Made by a program: the position numbers and the translations under genes. From the NCBI GenBank assembly GCA_030066795.1, contig JASJAW010000040.1, forward strand, positions 1 through 64,000: a DNA stretch of 64,000 nucleotides, written 5' to 3'. The notes under the pieces were generated by a model, which was given only the letters and a program-made list of their open reading frames with translations, searched no databases and was not told the origin of the DNA. Below are positions 26,245 to 34,747 of this stretch, piece by piece (position 1 is the stretch's first letter; every line of letters begins with the position of its first letter). The stretch is from Dinoroseobacter sp. (lineage in GTDB: Bacteria; Pseudomonadota; Alphaproteobacteria; Rhodobacterales; Rhodobacteraceae).

Positions 26245-26805
26245 TCAGCCGCTTTGTTCCTTGAATTTGCGCGCGTGGTACTTCTGGAAGGGCTCGTCGC
26301 CTTCGTAACCCTTTTCAACAACCCAATTGAGCATGTTGAACGTCGTCCAGCGTTCGAACGCTCCCGGCATGTTGGCAACTGCTGCCTGAGCTGCCGTTTG
26401 GTCGGCGCCAACCTCTTCCGGGAAAAAGAAGATGCTCGGCGTGAAAAGAGCGTTCCACCGTTTTACCATGTCCTTTTCAGGGAGCGTTGTCCCATCGAAG
26501 TCTGTGACCTCCACGTCTCCAAACATGTTGATCTGCACCACAAAGAAGTGGTCTTCGATATACTCTGAGATTTCGGGGACCACGAAGACTTCCTCGTGCA
26601 TCTTTTTGCAGTAAATACAGCCGCGCTGTTCAATCAGCACCATCAACCGTTTGCCTTCGGCCGTCGCTTCAGCGAGATCTTCGCTAAGGTCTTTGAAGGT
26701 ATCACGCATCCACGGTGTTTTATGTAGACCGTCATCGCCGAGTTCTGCGGCCACGACAACTGTTCCAAGAAATACCGCACAGCACATGATCAGTAGACGT
26801 TTCAT
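26245..26805 (-). CDS. soxW: SoxW, periplasmic thioredoxin
   Basis: 186 aa from ATG 26805, with GGGAGGACC upstream; a longer frame overlaps soxV and is not needed. Signal peptide (LLIMCCAVFLGTVVVAA), then a thioredoxin fold with the active site GCIYCKK and the cis-Pro region near FTPSIFFFP. SoxW is reduced by the membrane protein SoxV, encoded just upstream, and keeps SoxYZ active. Confidence 0.9.
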   Translation of the reverse strand: MKRLLIMCCAVFLGTVVVAAELGDDGLHKTPWMRDTFKDLSEDLAEATAEGKRLMVLIEQRGCIYCKKMHEEVFVVPEISEYIEDHFFVVQINMFGDVEVTDFDGTTLPEKDMVKRWNALFTPSIFFFPEEVGADQTAAQAAVANMPGAFERWTTFNMLNWVVEKGYEGDEPFQKYHARKFKEQSG

Positions 26806-26824
26806 ATGAGGTCCTCCCAGACGT

Positions 26825-27565
26825 TCACCCAATGGTGCTGAACCATGGAATGGTCTCGAGCATCCATTGCGCAATGATATTGATTGAGTTGGTAGCGATG
26901 AGCACACCAAAGAGAATAAGCAAAGCGCCCATAAGTTTTTCAACAAGTCCAAGATGGCGTCGAAATCTGGCCATCCACGCCATAAAGGGACCGATGAACA
27001 ACGCCGCCGCGATGAACGGCAATGTCATGCCTAAGCCATATGTAAAAAGAAGCAGCGCGCCCTGCGTCGCGGAGTCCTGCCCTGCTGCAGTGAACAGAAT
27101 CGCCGCCAGAACCGGACCCACACAGGGCGTCCACCCGAAAGCAAACGCAAGCCCTATGACGTAAGCCCCAACAAACCCAACATTGGAGGTATCGCCCGTG
27201 TCTGCACGCAGTTGCCGATACAGAATGCCTATGCGGACCACGCCGAGGAAGTGCAGACCCATTGCGATAATGATTGCAGCCGCGATCCAACGCAGGACGT
27301 CAAAGTACTCCCGCACAAGACTTCCAAACGCGGTCGCAGTGGCTCCAAGACCCACAAAGACTGTGATGACGCCAAGTGCGAAACAGCATGCGGCTAGAAA
27401 TGCGCTTAGACGAATGGCCCCAGACACCTCAGAGTCCTCTGAAATCTGGTTCATGCTCACGCCCGCAAGGTAGCTGAGATAGAACGGCACAATCGGCAGA
27501 ATGCAAGGTGACAAGAAAGACAGCAGACCCGCGAGCAATGCGCCGAAAAAAGTGACATCAAACAC
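26825..27565 (-). CDS. soxV: SoxV, CcdA-type membrane thiol transporter
   Basis: 246 aa with six hydrophobic segments and the DsbD/CcdA signatures FLSPCILPIVPFYLSY (first reactive Cys) and FGWTPCVGPVLA (second). It transfers reducing power from cytoplasmic thioredoxin across the membrane to SoxW. The start is a GTG. It is divergent from soxS across a 73-85-bp control region. Confidence 0.92.
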   Translation of the reverse strand: MFDVTFFGALLAGLLSFLSPCILPIVPFYLSYLAGVSMNQISEDSEVSGAIRLSAFLAACCFALGVITVFVGLGATATAFGSLVREYFDVLRWIAAAIIIAMGLHFLGVVRIGILYRQLRADTGDTSNVGFVGAYVIGLAFAFGWTPCVGPVLAAILFTAAGQDSATQGALLLFTYGLGMTLPFIAAALFIGPFMAWMARFRRHLGLVEKLMGALLILFGVLIATNSINIIAQWMLETIPWFSTIG

Positions 27566-27584
27566 GTCTTTGCAGTTCCTTGCC

Positions 27585-27612
27585 TTGAGATATTCACAAA
27601 TTAGATTATGAT
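27585..27612 (+). promoter_or_regulatory. soxS promoter with candidate SoxR operator (soxS/soxV intergenic)
   Basis: TTGAGA (27585-27590) and TATGAT (27607-27612) are 16 bp apart and make a good sigma-70 promoter for soxSRT. Between them is ATTC-ACAAATTA-GATT (27592-27607), one mismatch from ATTC-N8-GAAT. A repressor bound there would block the promoter and probably also the divergent soxV start. Confidence 0.6.
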
Positions 27613-27650
27613 GAAGAGAAGAAACGCGTCAATGAAGGGTGGCCGCGGCG

Positions 27651-28013
27651 ATGCATAAAGCACTTGTTGCGATACTATTCGGCTTGCTGCCTTTTTCGGC
27701 GACCGCTGAACCTCGGTTGCTGATGGCGGAAGAGACAGGCTGCTATTGGTGCGCGAAATGGAATGAAGAGATCGCACATATCTATCCTAAAACTGCCGAG
27801 GGACGCCTAGCACCACTAGAGCGTTATGATCTGCACAGCGATACCCCTGATGTGGAGTTTGCCGAACGAGTTCACTTCACTCCCACTTTCATTCTGGTGG
27901 ACGAGGGCAAAGAACTAGGCCGGATTGAAGGATATCCTGGCGAAGACTTTTTTTGGGGATTGCTCGCAATGATGTTCGAGCGCGCAGGAATTCCTCTGGA
28001 TCCAGCGAGTTAA
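27651..28013 (+). CDS. soxS: SoxS, periplasmic thioredoxin of the Sox system
   Basis: 120 aa from ATG 27651; an in-frame GTG four codons earlier is possible. Signal peptide (LVAILFGLLPFSATA), then ETGCYWCAKW (CxxC) and FTPTFILVDEGKE with the cis-Pro. SoxS reactivates SoxYZ in Paracoccus. It is followed immediately by soxR. Confidence 0.88.
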   Translation: MHKALVAILFGLLPFSATAEPRLLMAEETGCYWCAKWNEEIAHIYPKTAEGRLAPLERYDLHSDTPDVEFAERVHFTPTFILVDEGKELGRIEGYPGEDFFWGLLAMMFERAGIPLDPAS

Positions 28014-28019
28014 GTGGCT

Positions 28020-28403
28020 ATGAACGCTCCCGTAAAACCCGGCTCAGACCCCCAGATGGAGACCTCGTCGCGTCTGCCAGTCTTCGATGCGAATATGTGC
28101 GCCGAGGACATGGAACGGATGGTGGAGAACGCGCAACGTGCCTCGAATTTCCTGAAGGCGATTAGCCACGAAGGGCGATTGATGATCCTGTGTCATCTTG
28201 CCTCCGGAGAGAAATCGGTAACCGAGCTTGAAGAGTTGCTCTCGGCACGCCAAGCAGCTGTTTCTCAACAGCTAACGCGCCTGCGACTCGAGGGGCTCGT
28301 TACCCCGCGCCGGGACGGCAAAGCAATATACTACAGCTTGACAGACGATCGGCCTAAGCAAATCATGGAAGTGGTCTACGACCTGTTCTGCAGGGACGGC
28401 TGA
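28020..28403 (+). CDS. soxR: SoxR, ArsR-family repressor with persulfide-sensing cysteine pair
   Basis: 127 aa from ATG 28020; a GTG two codons earlier directly follows the soxS stop and is an alternative. The winged helix is typical (ISHEGRLMILCHL, ARQAAVSQQLTRLRLEGLV, YYSL). Two cysteines, Cys58 (ILCHL) and Cys124 (LFCRDG), sit where SqrR/BigR proteins have the pair that forms a tetrasulfide with reactive sulfur; a third Cys is at 27. It represses sox genes until sulfur substrates are present. The three ATTC-N8-GAAT-type sites in this locus are its likely targets. Confidence 0.9.
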   Translation: MNAPVKPGSDPQMETSSRLPVFDANMCAEDMERMVENAQRASNFLKAISHEGRLMILCHLASGEKSVTELEELLSARQAAVSQQLTRLRLEGLVTPRRDGKAIYYSLTDDRPKQIMEVVYDLFCRDG

Positions 28404-28441
28404 CCAAACGCCTCGCCAGCGTTTGGTCCGGGAGGAAACAA

Positions 28442-29494
28442 ATGCTGGATTTGCTCGGAGAAGCAAATATCGCCGCCCTTATCGGATTGGTGGGTGGTAT
28501 CGCGCTTGGCCTAGCGGCACGGATTGGCCGCTTCTGCACGCTTGGGGCCATTGAAGATGTGCTCTATGGCGGGGACGACCGCAGACTTCGAATGTGGGCA
28601 ATTGCGATTGGCGTCGCGATTATCGGCACACACATAGCCCTCTCCTACGACCTGTTTGATAGCGCAGAAAGCGCCTATCTCGATCGTGTTTGGAATCCGC
28701 TTGGCACCATTATCGGCGGCTTGATGTTCGGTTACGGAATGGCGTTGTGCGGAAACTGTGGGTACGGCGCCCTTGCGCGCCTCGGAGGTGGCGATCTGCG
28801 ATCGTTTGTCATTGTCTTGGTAATCGGGCTTTCAGCATATTTCGTGATGTCGGGTCCCCTCGCATCCGCAAGGGTCTGGTTATTTCAAGTAGAAACCGGC
28901 GCATCGTCCTCGCAAAGTTTCACTCAGAGTCTTGAAGCAGCTGGGGTCTCGCCCATGATTACAGGCTTCGTGACTGGTGGCGCACTCTTGGCCCTCGCCC
29001 TCTCAAAGTCAGAGATGCGCAAGTCTTATGGTCATATCTTTTGGGGCGGCGTGGTTGGACTCGTGATCGTCTCTGGTTGGGTCGGGACTTACTGGGTTGC
29101 CATGGCTGGATTCGAAAGCGAACCTATCGAGACCCATACCTTCGCCGCCCCAATTGGCGATACGATTTTTTACTCAATGACCGCCTCTGGCAATGCGTTG
29201 TCGTTCAGCGTCGGCTCCGTCTTGGGTGTCGTGATAGGGGCAGCTCTCGGGTCCTACTCGAAAGGGCATTTCCGCTGGGAAGCATGCGAAGACCCGCGCG
29301 AACTGCGCCGGCAAATTCTGGGCGCAGCCATCATGGGCCCCGGCGCTATCCTTGCTGTCGGCTGCAGCGTCGGCCAGGGAATATCCGCCTTTTCGGTGTT
29401 GGCCTTCAGTGCCCCGGTTACCTTTGCCGCCATTTTCATAGGCGCAGCCATAGGGCTCAAACAGCTCATCACAGGATTTGCACCAGCAGAATAG
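28442..29494 (+). CDS. soxT: SoxT, YeeE/YedE-family sulfur-compound transporter
   Basis: 350 aa, about nine or ten membrane segments. The YeeE signature Cys motifs are both present: LCGNCGYGALARLGGGDLRS near residue 101 and VGCSVGQGISAFS near residue 309. The family imports thiosulfate or related sulfur compounds, or feeds the sulfur signal to SoxR. It is 38 bp downstream of soxR, with GGGAGG before the ATG, so it is in the soxSR operon. Confidence 0.85.
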   Translation: MLDLLGEANIAALIGLVGGIALGLAARIGRFCTLGAIEDVLYGGDDRRLRMWAIAIGVAIIGTHIALSYDLFDSAESAYLDRVWNPLGTIIGGLMFGYGMALCGNCGYGALARLGGGDLRSFVIVLVIGLSAYFVMSGPLASARVWLFQVETGASSSQSFTQSLEAAGVSPMITGFVTGGALLALALSKSEMRKSYGHIFWGGVVGLVIVSGWVGTYWVAMAGFESEPIETHTFAAPIGDTIFYSMTASGNALSFSVGSVLGVVIGAALGSYSKGHFRWEACEDPRELRRQILGAAIMGPGAILAVGCSVGQGISAFSVLAFSAPVTFAAIFIGAAIGLKQLITGFAPAE

Positions 29495-29495
29495 G

Positions 29496-29542
29496 GGCTA
29501 GAGCGCCGCTTGATTATCGGTACTGGATGATTTGCTCTAGCC
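29496..29542 (+). terminator. Inverted repeat after soxT
   Basis: GGCTAGAGC (29496-29504) and GCTCTAGCC (29534-29542) are exact inverted copies, 29 bp apart, starting two bases after the soxT stop. There is no T-tract, so it may be a weak or Rho-assisted end or an mRNA 3' protector. Confidence 0.4.
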
Positions 29543-29960
29543 GCTCCTTCTACCCAATTAATCGGAACACCTGCGCTTCGCATTGAGGCGAAATTCTTGA
29601 AAGTCGCCACGGCTACTTTGCTACCAACAACCTTGAATTTCGACCATTGGAGGTTTTTTCGGTCCATCTTCCGTGTCTTCGAGGATCGATTGTTCACAGC
29701 CTTAGGAAGGCTCACTCGGAACTGGGTCCTTGATGGTTGCGCTTGCACGCAAAAAACGCGCGCAGGCTATACACCGTCACTTTCTATCCTGCACAGAAGA
29801 TCAAAGATGGCCGTACAAAACGGATCAGGTTAAACCAGCCAAACCACCTAGTTACCTGCAATAGATTGAAATCAGTTTCAGAGTGGGCAACAAGAAATTC
29901 GGGGCGGCGGGTCTTGGTGCGCACCATCCCGCAGCCTAATTGGCAGAGTGAGGGGCCTAA
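29543..29960. other. Intergenic region between soxT and rnd
   Basis: 418 bp without a gene I can support. Short frames on both strands (for example over 29600-29830) have no RBS and no recognisable product; some could be relics of an old gene. GAGGGG just before 29961 is the rnd ribosome-binding site. Confidence 0.4.
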
Positions 29961-30572
29961 GTGACGAACCATCTTCATCACAGCGATCTTCCTGATGACG
30001 TAGACCTTGGTCCGGTTGTCGCGATCGATACCGAAACCATGGGGCTTGTCCCGCATAGAGACAGGCTGTGCGTCGTGCAACTATCGGCCGGCGACGGGGA
30101 CGCCCATATTGTCAAGATCGCGCAGGGGCAGACAAGCGCCCCAAACCTCAAACGTCTGCTAGGAGATCCGAAGGTCCTGAAGCTATTCCACTTCGGCAGA
30201 TTCGATATTGCGGTGATGGAGCACGCGTTCGGAGTGCGCGCAGCCCCCGTCTACTGCACCAAAATCGCATCTAAACTGGTGCGCACCTACACGGATCGGC
30301 ACGGATTAAAGGCCCTTTTGCAGGAAGTCTTGGGTATCGACATCTCCAAACAACAGCAAAGCTCGGACTGGGGAGCACCCGAGTTATCAGACGCGCAAAT
30401 AGAGTATGCAGCGTCAGATGTGCTTTATTTGCACAAACTGCGCGAAGAGATGAACAAGCGGCTCGCGCGCGAGGGCCGCACACAACTGGCGCAGTCCTGC
30501 TTCGATTTCCTCCCAACGCGAGCCGCGCTTGACCTTCAGGGATGGTCTGAGGTCGACTTATTTCACCATTGA
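29961..30572 (+). CDS. rnd: Ribonuclease D (short form)
   Basis: 203 aa from GTG 29961, with GAGGGG upstream. The 3'-5' exonuclease fold has the DEDDy residues: AIDTET near residue 21, FHFGRFDI near 80, and YAASDVLYLHKL near 155. It lacks the HRDC domains of E. coli RNase D, as is usual in alphaproteobacteria. It trims tRNA and other structured RNA 3' ends. kdsD follows after 9 bp. Confidence 0.9.
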   Translation: MTNHLHHSDLPDDVDLGPVVAIDTETMGLVPHRDRLCVVQLSAGDGDAHIVKIAQGQTSAPNLKRLLGDPKVLKLFHFGRFDIAVMEHAFGVRAAPVYCTKIASKLVRTYTDRHGLKALLQEVLGIDISKQQQSSDWGAPELSDAQIEYAASDVLYLHKLREEMNKRLAREGRTQLAQSCFDFLPTRAALDLQGWSEVDLFHH

Positions 30573-30581
30573 GGGGTCCCC

Positions 30582-31544
30582 ATGGATGCCATTGAGTTCC
30601 TGAGTACAGCGCACCGCGTGATCAAGACCGAAGCTGATGCTCTTTCTGTGCTGGCTGAAAGCCTGGACGACAGCTTTGGGATTGCCGTGGAGGTAATTCT
30701 GTCGGCTCGCGGGCGTGTGATCGTCTCGGGCATGGGGAAATCCGGACATATTGCTCGCAAGATTGCGGCAACTTTTGCATCCACCGGAACACCCGCGCAT
30801 TTCGTGCATCCAGCGGAAGCGAGTCATGGTGATCTTGGGATGATGGCAGAGGGGGACGTCGTTCTAGTGCTCTCGAACTCGGGCGAAACACCTGAGCTTG
30901 CCGATCTGGTGGCCTATACCCGCCGGTTCAAGATTCCGTTGATTGGTGTTGCGTCCCGCCCCGAGAGCACCCTCCTGAAACAAGCGGATGTTGCGCTTGT
31001 TTTACCCGATGCGCCGGAGGCCTGCGGGACTGGTATTGTCCCCACTACGTCGACGACGATGACGCTGGCGCTTGGGGACGCCCTCGCGGTCGCGCTCATG
31101 GAGCATCGGCACTTCAGCCCGGAAAACTTCCGCGATTTCCATCCAGGCGGCAAGCTGGGCGCACAGCTTTCAAAGGTGGCCGACTTAATGCACAAGGGTG
31201 CTGAATTGCCGCTTATCGGGATCGACGCTCCGATGTCGGATGCGCTTTTGGAGATCTCCCAGAAAGGATTTGGCGTGGTTGGCGTACTCCGCGACAGAAA
31301 ACTTGCCGGGATCATCACTGACGGCGACTTGCGGCGGCATATGGATGGATTGCTCAACATGCGTGCGGGGGACGTAATGACCCGCGCGCCATTGACCATC
31401 GCCCCGGACGCGCTGGCAGAAGAAGCTGTCGCCGTAATGAACGAGCGAAAGATCACCTGCCTTTTTGTGGTCGACGAGAAGAGTTCGGGCCATCCGGAAG
31501 GGTTTTTACACATTCATGATTGCCTACGGGCAGGTCTGGGCTGA
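30582..31544 (+). CDS. kdsD: KdsD, D-arabinose 5-phosphate isomerase
   Basis: 320 aa: an N-terminal SIS domain (VSGMGKSGHIARKIAATFAS, then VLSNSGETPEL) and two C-terminal CBS domains (ITDGDLRRHM and a later VVDE region). It interconverts ribulose 5-phosphate and arabinose 5-phosphate, the first step of Kdo synthesis for lipopolysaccharide. It is grouped with lptCAB and, further along, kdsB. Confidence 0.93.
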   Translation: MDAIEFLSTAHRVIKTEADALSVLAESLDDSFGIAVEVILSARGRVIVSGMGKSGHIARKIAATFASTGTPAHFVHPAEASHGDLGMMAEGDVVLVLSNSGETPELADLVAYTRRFKIPLIGVASRPESTLLKQADVALVLPDAPEACGTGIVPTTSTTMTLALGDALAVALMEHRHFSPENFRDFHPGGKLGAQLSKVADLMHKGAELPLIGIDAPMSDALLEISQKGFGVVGVLRDRKLAGIITDGDLRRHMDGLLNMRAGDVMTRAPLTIAPDALAEEAVAVMNERKITCLFVVDEKSSGHPEGFLHIHDCLRAGLG

Positions 31545-31547
31545 GCA

Positions 31548-32150
31548 GTGCCGCGCGCCGACAACGCATATTCCCAGTTTGTCGCGCTCGCCAAGATCGT
31601 GCTGCCCGTCGTGGGTCTTGGCTTGCTGTCCAGCTTGTTCCTTCTATCCAATCAAAATCGCGAAGTCGGCGAGTTACCCTATTCAGAGGTAGAACTGGAG
31701 GAAATCGTAGAAAGCCAAAGCGTGCTAAGCCCCCGTTATAGTACAATCCTGGATAACGGATCCGCTCTGACCTTGAACGCGCGCACAGCGCGGCCTGTCC
31801 TTACCTCGCCAGGAGAATTCCGGGCCTTCGACCTATCTGGCATTATGGAAACGTTGAGCGGGGATCGGATTACGTTCGAAGGCGGCGCTGCAAGAATCGA
31901 TCAGAATACCCGCATAGCAAAAGTCGAAGATGGGCTGCGGATCGTGCACAGCGACGGCTACGTCCTGACAGCGCAGGGCGGTACTTCAAGCTTCGACGGC
32001 AAACACGCGCTTTCGGAAGGGGACGTCAAATTGAACGGCCCGGGCATTTCGTTGTTTGCCGGGCGCGCGGAGTTTTTTCCGGATGAGAGAACAAAGGCTC
32101 AAGTCGTAGTTTTCTCGGACGGTGTCCGAGTGCTATATACCCCGCAATGA
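31548..32150 (+). CDS. lptC: LptC, LPS export periplasmic/bitopic protein
   Basis: 200 aa from a GTG. One membrane helix (residues ~14-34, LAKIVLPVVGLGLLSSLFLL) is followed by a periplasmic beta-jellyroll domain (TLNARTARPV, then HSDGYVLTAQGG). It bridges the inner-membrane LptBFG complex to LptA. The lptA start overlaps its stop (ATGA). Confidence 0.88.
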   Translation: MPRADNAYSQFVALAKIVLPVVGLGLLSSLFLLSNQNREVGELPYSEVELEEIVESQSVLSPRYSTILDNGSALTLNARTARPVLTSPGEFRAFDLSGIMETLSGDRITFEGGAARIDQNTRIAKVEDGLRIVHSDGYVLTAQGGTSSFDGKHALSEGDVKLNGPGISLFAGRAEFFPDERTKAQVVVFSDGVRVLYTPQ

Positions 32151-32650
32151 AGTCTTTTCAGATCATATCCACACTCGCCGTCTTGGTTGGCATGAGTGTC
32201 GCGGCGTTCGCTCAAGGAACAGAAGTTTCTTTGGCCACACCGGAAACATCTTCGGATGAAGAAGTCGAAGTCACCTCCGACACTTTGAACGTCAACCGCG
32301 AAACAGGAGAAGCCGTATTTGTCGGCTCCGTTGTGGTCACCCAAGGAGAATTAAGGCTCCTCGCAGATGAGGTTGTTGTTCTCTACGAGGAAGCAACAGA
32401 CACGAGGCCCGGCCGCGTCGCAGAAGTGAATGCGGAAGGCAACGTCTTCTTCACAAGTGGCTTGGACACGGCAGAAAGCCAAAGCGCAACCTACATGCCC
32501 GTCACCCGCGAATTGCGCATGTCCGGTGATGTTTTTCTGAAGCAAGGCCAGTTTGTGGTGGCCGGCGATGCGCTGGTGCTCAACCTGGAGACTGGCAGAG
32601 GCCAGATGGAAGGTCGGGTGCGCACAGTACTGCAGCCCGAAGCCCAGTAG
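32147..32650 (+). CDS. lptA: LptA, periplasmic LPS bridge protein
   Basis: 167 aa, signal peptide (ISTLAVLVGMSVAAFA), then an OstA/LptA jellyroll (SDTLNVNRETGEAVFVGSV, ELRLLADEV, LRMSGDVFLKQGQFVVAGD). It carries LPS across the periplasm from LptC to LptD. lptB begins at the next base after its stop. Confidence 0.9.
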   Translation: MKSFQIISTLAVLVGMSVAAFAQGTEVSLATPETSSDEEVEVTSDTLNVNRETGEAVFVGSVVVTQGELRLLADEVVVLYEEATDTRPGRVAEVNAEGNVFFTSGLDTAESQSATYMPVTRELRMSGDVFLKQGQFVVAGDALVLNLETGRGQMEGRVRTVLQPEAQ

Positions 32651-33412
32651 ATGAGTTCCAAACCAGAACTAGAAGTAAAAGACGGCGATGCCGGGCTGCA
32701 CGTTCGCAATTTGCGCAAAAGCTATCGCAAGCGTCCGGTTATCCGGGATGTGACTCTTCACTTGAATCGTGGGGAAGCCGTTGCCCTCCTGGGTCCGAAT
32801 GGGTCGGGGAAGACAACATGTTTCTATTGTATCGCCGGCCTCATCACACCTGAGGCAGGCTTGGTAAGCATCGACGGGCGCGATGTTACCGTTCTGCCGA
32901 TGTACCGCCGCGCGAAGCTGGGGATCGGCTATCTGCCCCAAGAGATGTCAATCTTTCGCGGGCTCAGTGTTGAAGACAACATACGGGCCATTCTGGAAGT
33001 CAGTACACGGGACCGGACACGGCGTATGGAGATGCTTGAAGACCTTTTGTCGGAGTTTTCCATCGAGCATCTGCGCCGGACTCCGGCACTGGCCCTGTCT
33101 GGTGGCGAACGACGCCGGGTCGAGATCGCAAGGTGCCTCGCTTCCGATCCCAAGTATCTGTTACTCGATGAACCGTTTGCCGGCGTTGACCCCATCGCGG
33201 TCGGAGACATTCGAACACTTGTGTCACATCTCAAGGAACGCGGCATAGGCGTTCTCATCACGGACCACAACGTTCGCGAAACCCTGGAAATCGTTGATCG
33301 AGCCTACATCCTACATGACGGCACCGTGTTGATGAGCGGCACGAAAGAAGAAGTCGTCGAGGATAAGAACGTCCGCCGCGTCTATCTTGGCGACAAGTTC
33401 TCCCTAAACTAA
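32651..33412 (+). CDS. lptB: LptB, LPS export ABC transporter ATPase
   Basis: 253 aa. Walker A GPNGSGKTT near residue 54, Q-loop LPQEMSIFRGLS, signature LSGGERRRVEIAR, Walker B LLLDEPFAGVDP and H-loop TDHNVRETL. It powers LPS extraction by LptFG, which are not in this window. In many proteobacteria rpoN comes next; here hpf follows directly. Confidence 0.95.
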   Translation: MSSKPELEVKDGDAGLHVRNLRKSYRKRPVIRDVTLHLNRGEAVALLGPNGSGKTTCFYCIAGLITPEAGLVSIDGRDVTVLPMYRRAKLGIGYLPQEMSIFRGLSVEDNIRAILEVSTRDRTRRMEMLEDLLSEFSIEHLRRTPALALSGGERRRVEIARCLASDPKYLLLDEPFAGVDPIAVGDIRTLVSHLKERGIGVLITDHNVRETLEIVDRAYILHDGTVLMSGTKEEVVEDKNVRRVYLGDKFSLN

Positions 33413-33642
33413 CCCCTGCGGCACCTTTGCACCTGCAGGATGAGGGCGTTGACTCCCTTCCGGCCTTGTCGCCAAATAGCAGGGATGAGTGTTCATCCTG
33501 CCATCCACGACTTGGGCTGTGTTCCACACCGTCCGTCGGATGCCCAGCCGGGGCCAAAGCTTCGGATCACCCTTACCTACATGTTCTTACCTTGGCGCTG
33601 ACCACGCGCCGCTGGGTAGATCATCGCTTTATGGGAGGCACC

Positions 33643-34218
33643 ATGCGCTACCAAATTACCGGAAAACAGATCGATATCGGCGAAGCCTTGCAGACACACG
33701 TACGCGAGGAAATGTCCGAAGTTGTAAGCAAGTACGCTGAGCGACCGACCGACGCCAATATCGTGTTTTTCAAGGACGCACATGAGCATGTCTGCGAGGC
33801 GATCGTGCATCTGTCCACTGGACTGACCGCGCAGGCGAAAGGCAGCGCACCGGATATCTACGCTGCTTTTGATAAGTGCAACCAGCGAATGGAGAAGCAA
33901 TTACGCCGGTACAAACGGCGTCTTAAGAACCACCACCGTGAACGTACAGAACCTGTTGCATCCCACGGCGCCTCCGCCTATATCCTCGACGCGTCGGAAT
34001 CACATGAGGACAGTGAACCCGACACCCTTCAGCCGATCATTGTTGCTGAAATGGAAACGAAAATCCCCTCTGTTTCGGTCGGAGAGGCCGTTATGCAGAT
34101 GGAACTTGCACATGCCCCGGTGCTTGTATTCCGTAATGAGGGGCACGGTGGTGTAAACGTCGTTTACCGCCGTGAAGATGGCAACATTGGCTGGATCGAT
34201 CCTAAGCTCGACAGCTGA
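33643..34218 (+). CDS. hpf: Long-form ribosome hibernation promoting factor (HPF)
   Basis: 191 aa from ATG 33643, with GGGAGG in front; a longer upstream frame is not needed. The N-terminal S30AE domain (MRYQITGKQIDIGEALQTHV, basic helix KQLRRYKRRLKNHH) is joined by a linker to the C-terminal dimerisation domain (MQMELAHAPVLVFRNEG, then GNIGWIDPK). It joins 70S ribosomes into inactive 100S dimers in stationary phase. ptsN follows 64 bp later. Confidence 0.92.
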   Translation: MRYQITGKQIDIGEALQTHVREEMSEVVSKYAERPTDANIVFFKDAHEHVCEAIVHLSTGLTAQAKGSAPDIYAAFDKCNQRMEKQLRRYKRRLKNHHRERTEPVASHGASAYILDASESHEDSEPDTLQPIIVAEMETKIPSVSVGEAVMQMELAHAPVLVFRNEGHGGVNVVYRREDGNIGWIDPKLDS

Positions 34219-34282
34219 GACTGACCGGCAGAGCCGGAGATAAACGGACCGCGCAAGCGGAACAATCAAACGGACAAGGGCA

Positions 34283-34747
34283 ATGGATTTATCAGACTTG
34301 CTCGCCCCGAAGGCTATTCGCGTTCTGGGTCAGATGAGCAGTAAGAAACGCCTCATGCAAGAGTTGAGCGATCTCGCGTGCCAAGCCTATGGCGTGTGCC
34401 TCAACGACGCTGTGGAGGCGTTGCAGGAACGCGAGTCTCTGGGCCCGACCGGTGTTGGCGGCGGGGTTGCGCTGCCTCATGCACGCCTTGCGGATGTCAG
34501 CGAGGTGGTGGGAGTGTTCGTGCGCCTCGAAAAGCCGATGGAGTTCGAATCCGTAGACCGCCAGCCAGTTGACCTGATCTTTGCGCTCTTTGCGCCAAGC
34601 GATAGCGGCGTCGAGCATCTCAAGGCGTTGGCACTGGTGTCACGCACTCTGCGCGACCAGTCTGTTTGCGCAAAGCTTCGGGCAAACTCTGATCCAGCGA
34701 CACTTCACGCGATCCTGACCGAGGCGGAGCGTACTCGGGCGGCTTAA
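34283..34747 (+). CDS. ptsN: PtsN, nitrogen PTS enzyme IIA
   Basis: 154 aa with the phosphorylated His in GGGVALPHARL near residue 72. A member of the nitrogen-related PTS; it regulates potassium and nitrogen responses and does not transport sugar. Its stop overlaps the stop of the convergent sulfotransferase gene. Confidence 0.92.
   Translation: MDLSDLLAPKAIRVLGQMSSKKRLMQELSDLACQAYGVCLNDAVEALQERESLGPTGVGGGVALPHARLADVSEVVGVFVRLEKPMEFESVDRQPVDLIFALFAPSDSGVEHLKALALVSRTLRDQSVCAKLRANSDPATLHAILTEAERTRAA

Noticed and set aside
29254-29748. 164-aa minus-strand frame behind soxT
   Set aside because: Half of it is antisense to soxT; the remainder has no RBS and no family resemblance.
33427-33642. 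Longer N-terminus for HPF
   Set aside because: The known HPF domain begins at ATG 33643, which has a GGGAGG site; the upstream extension has none.
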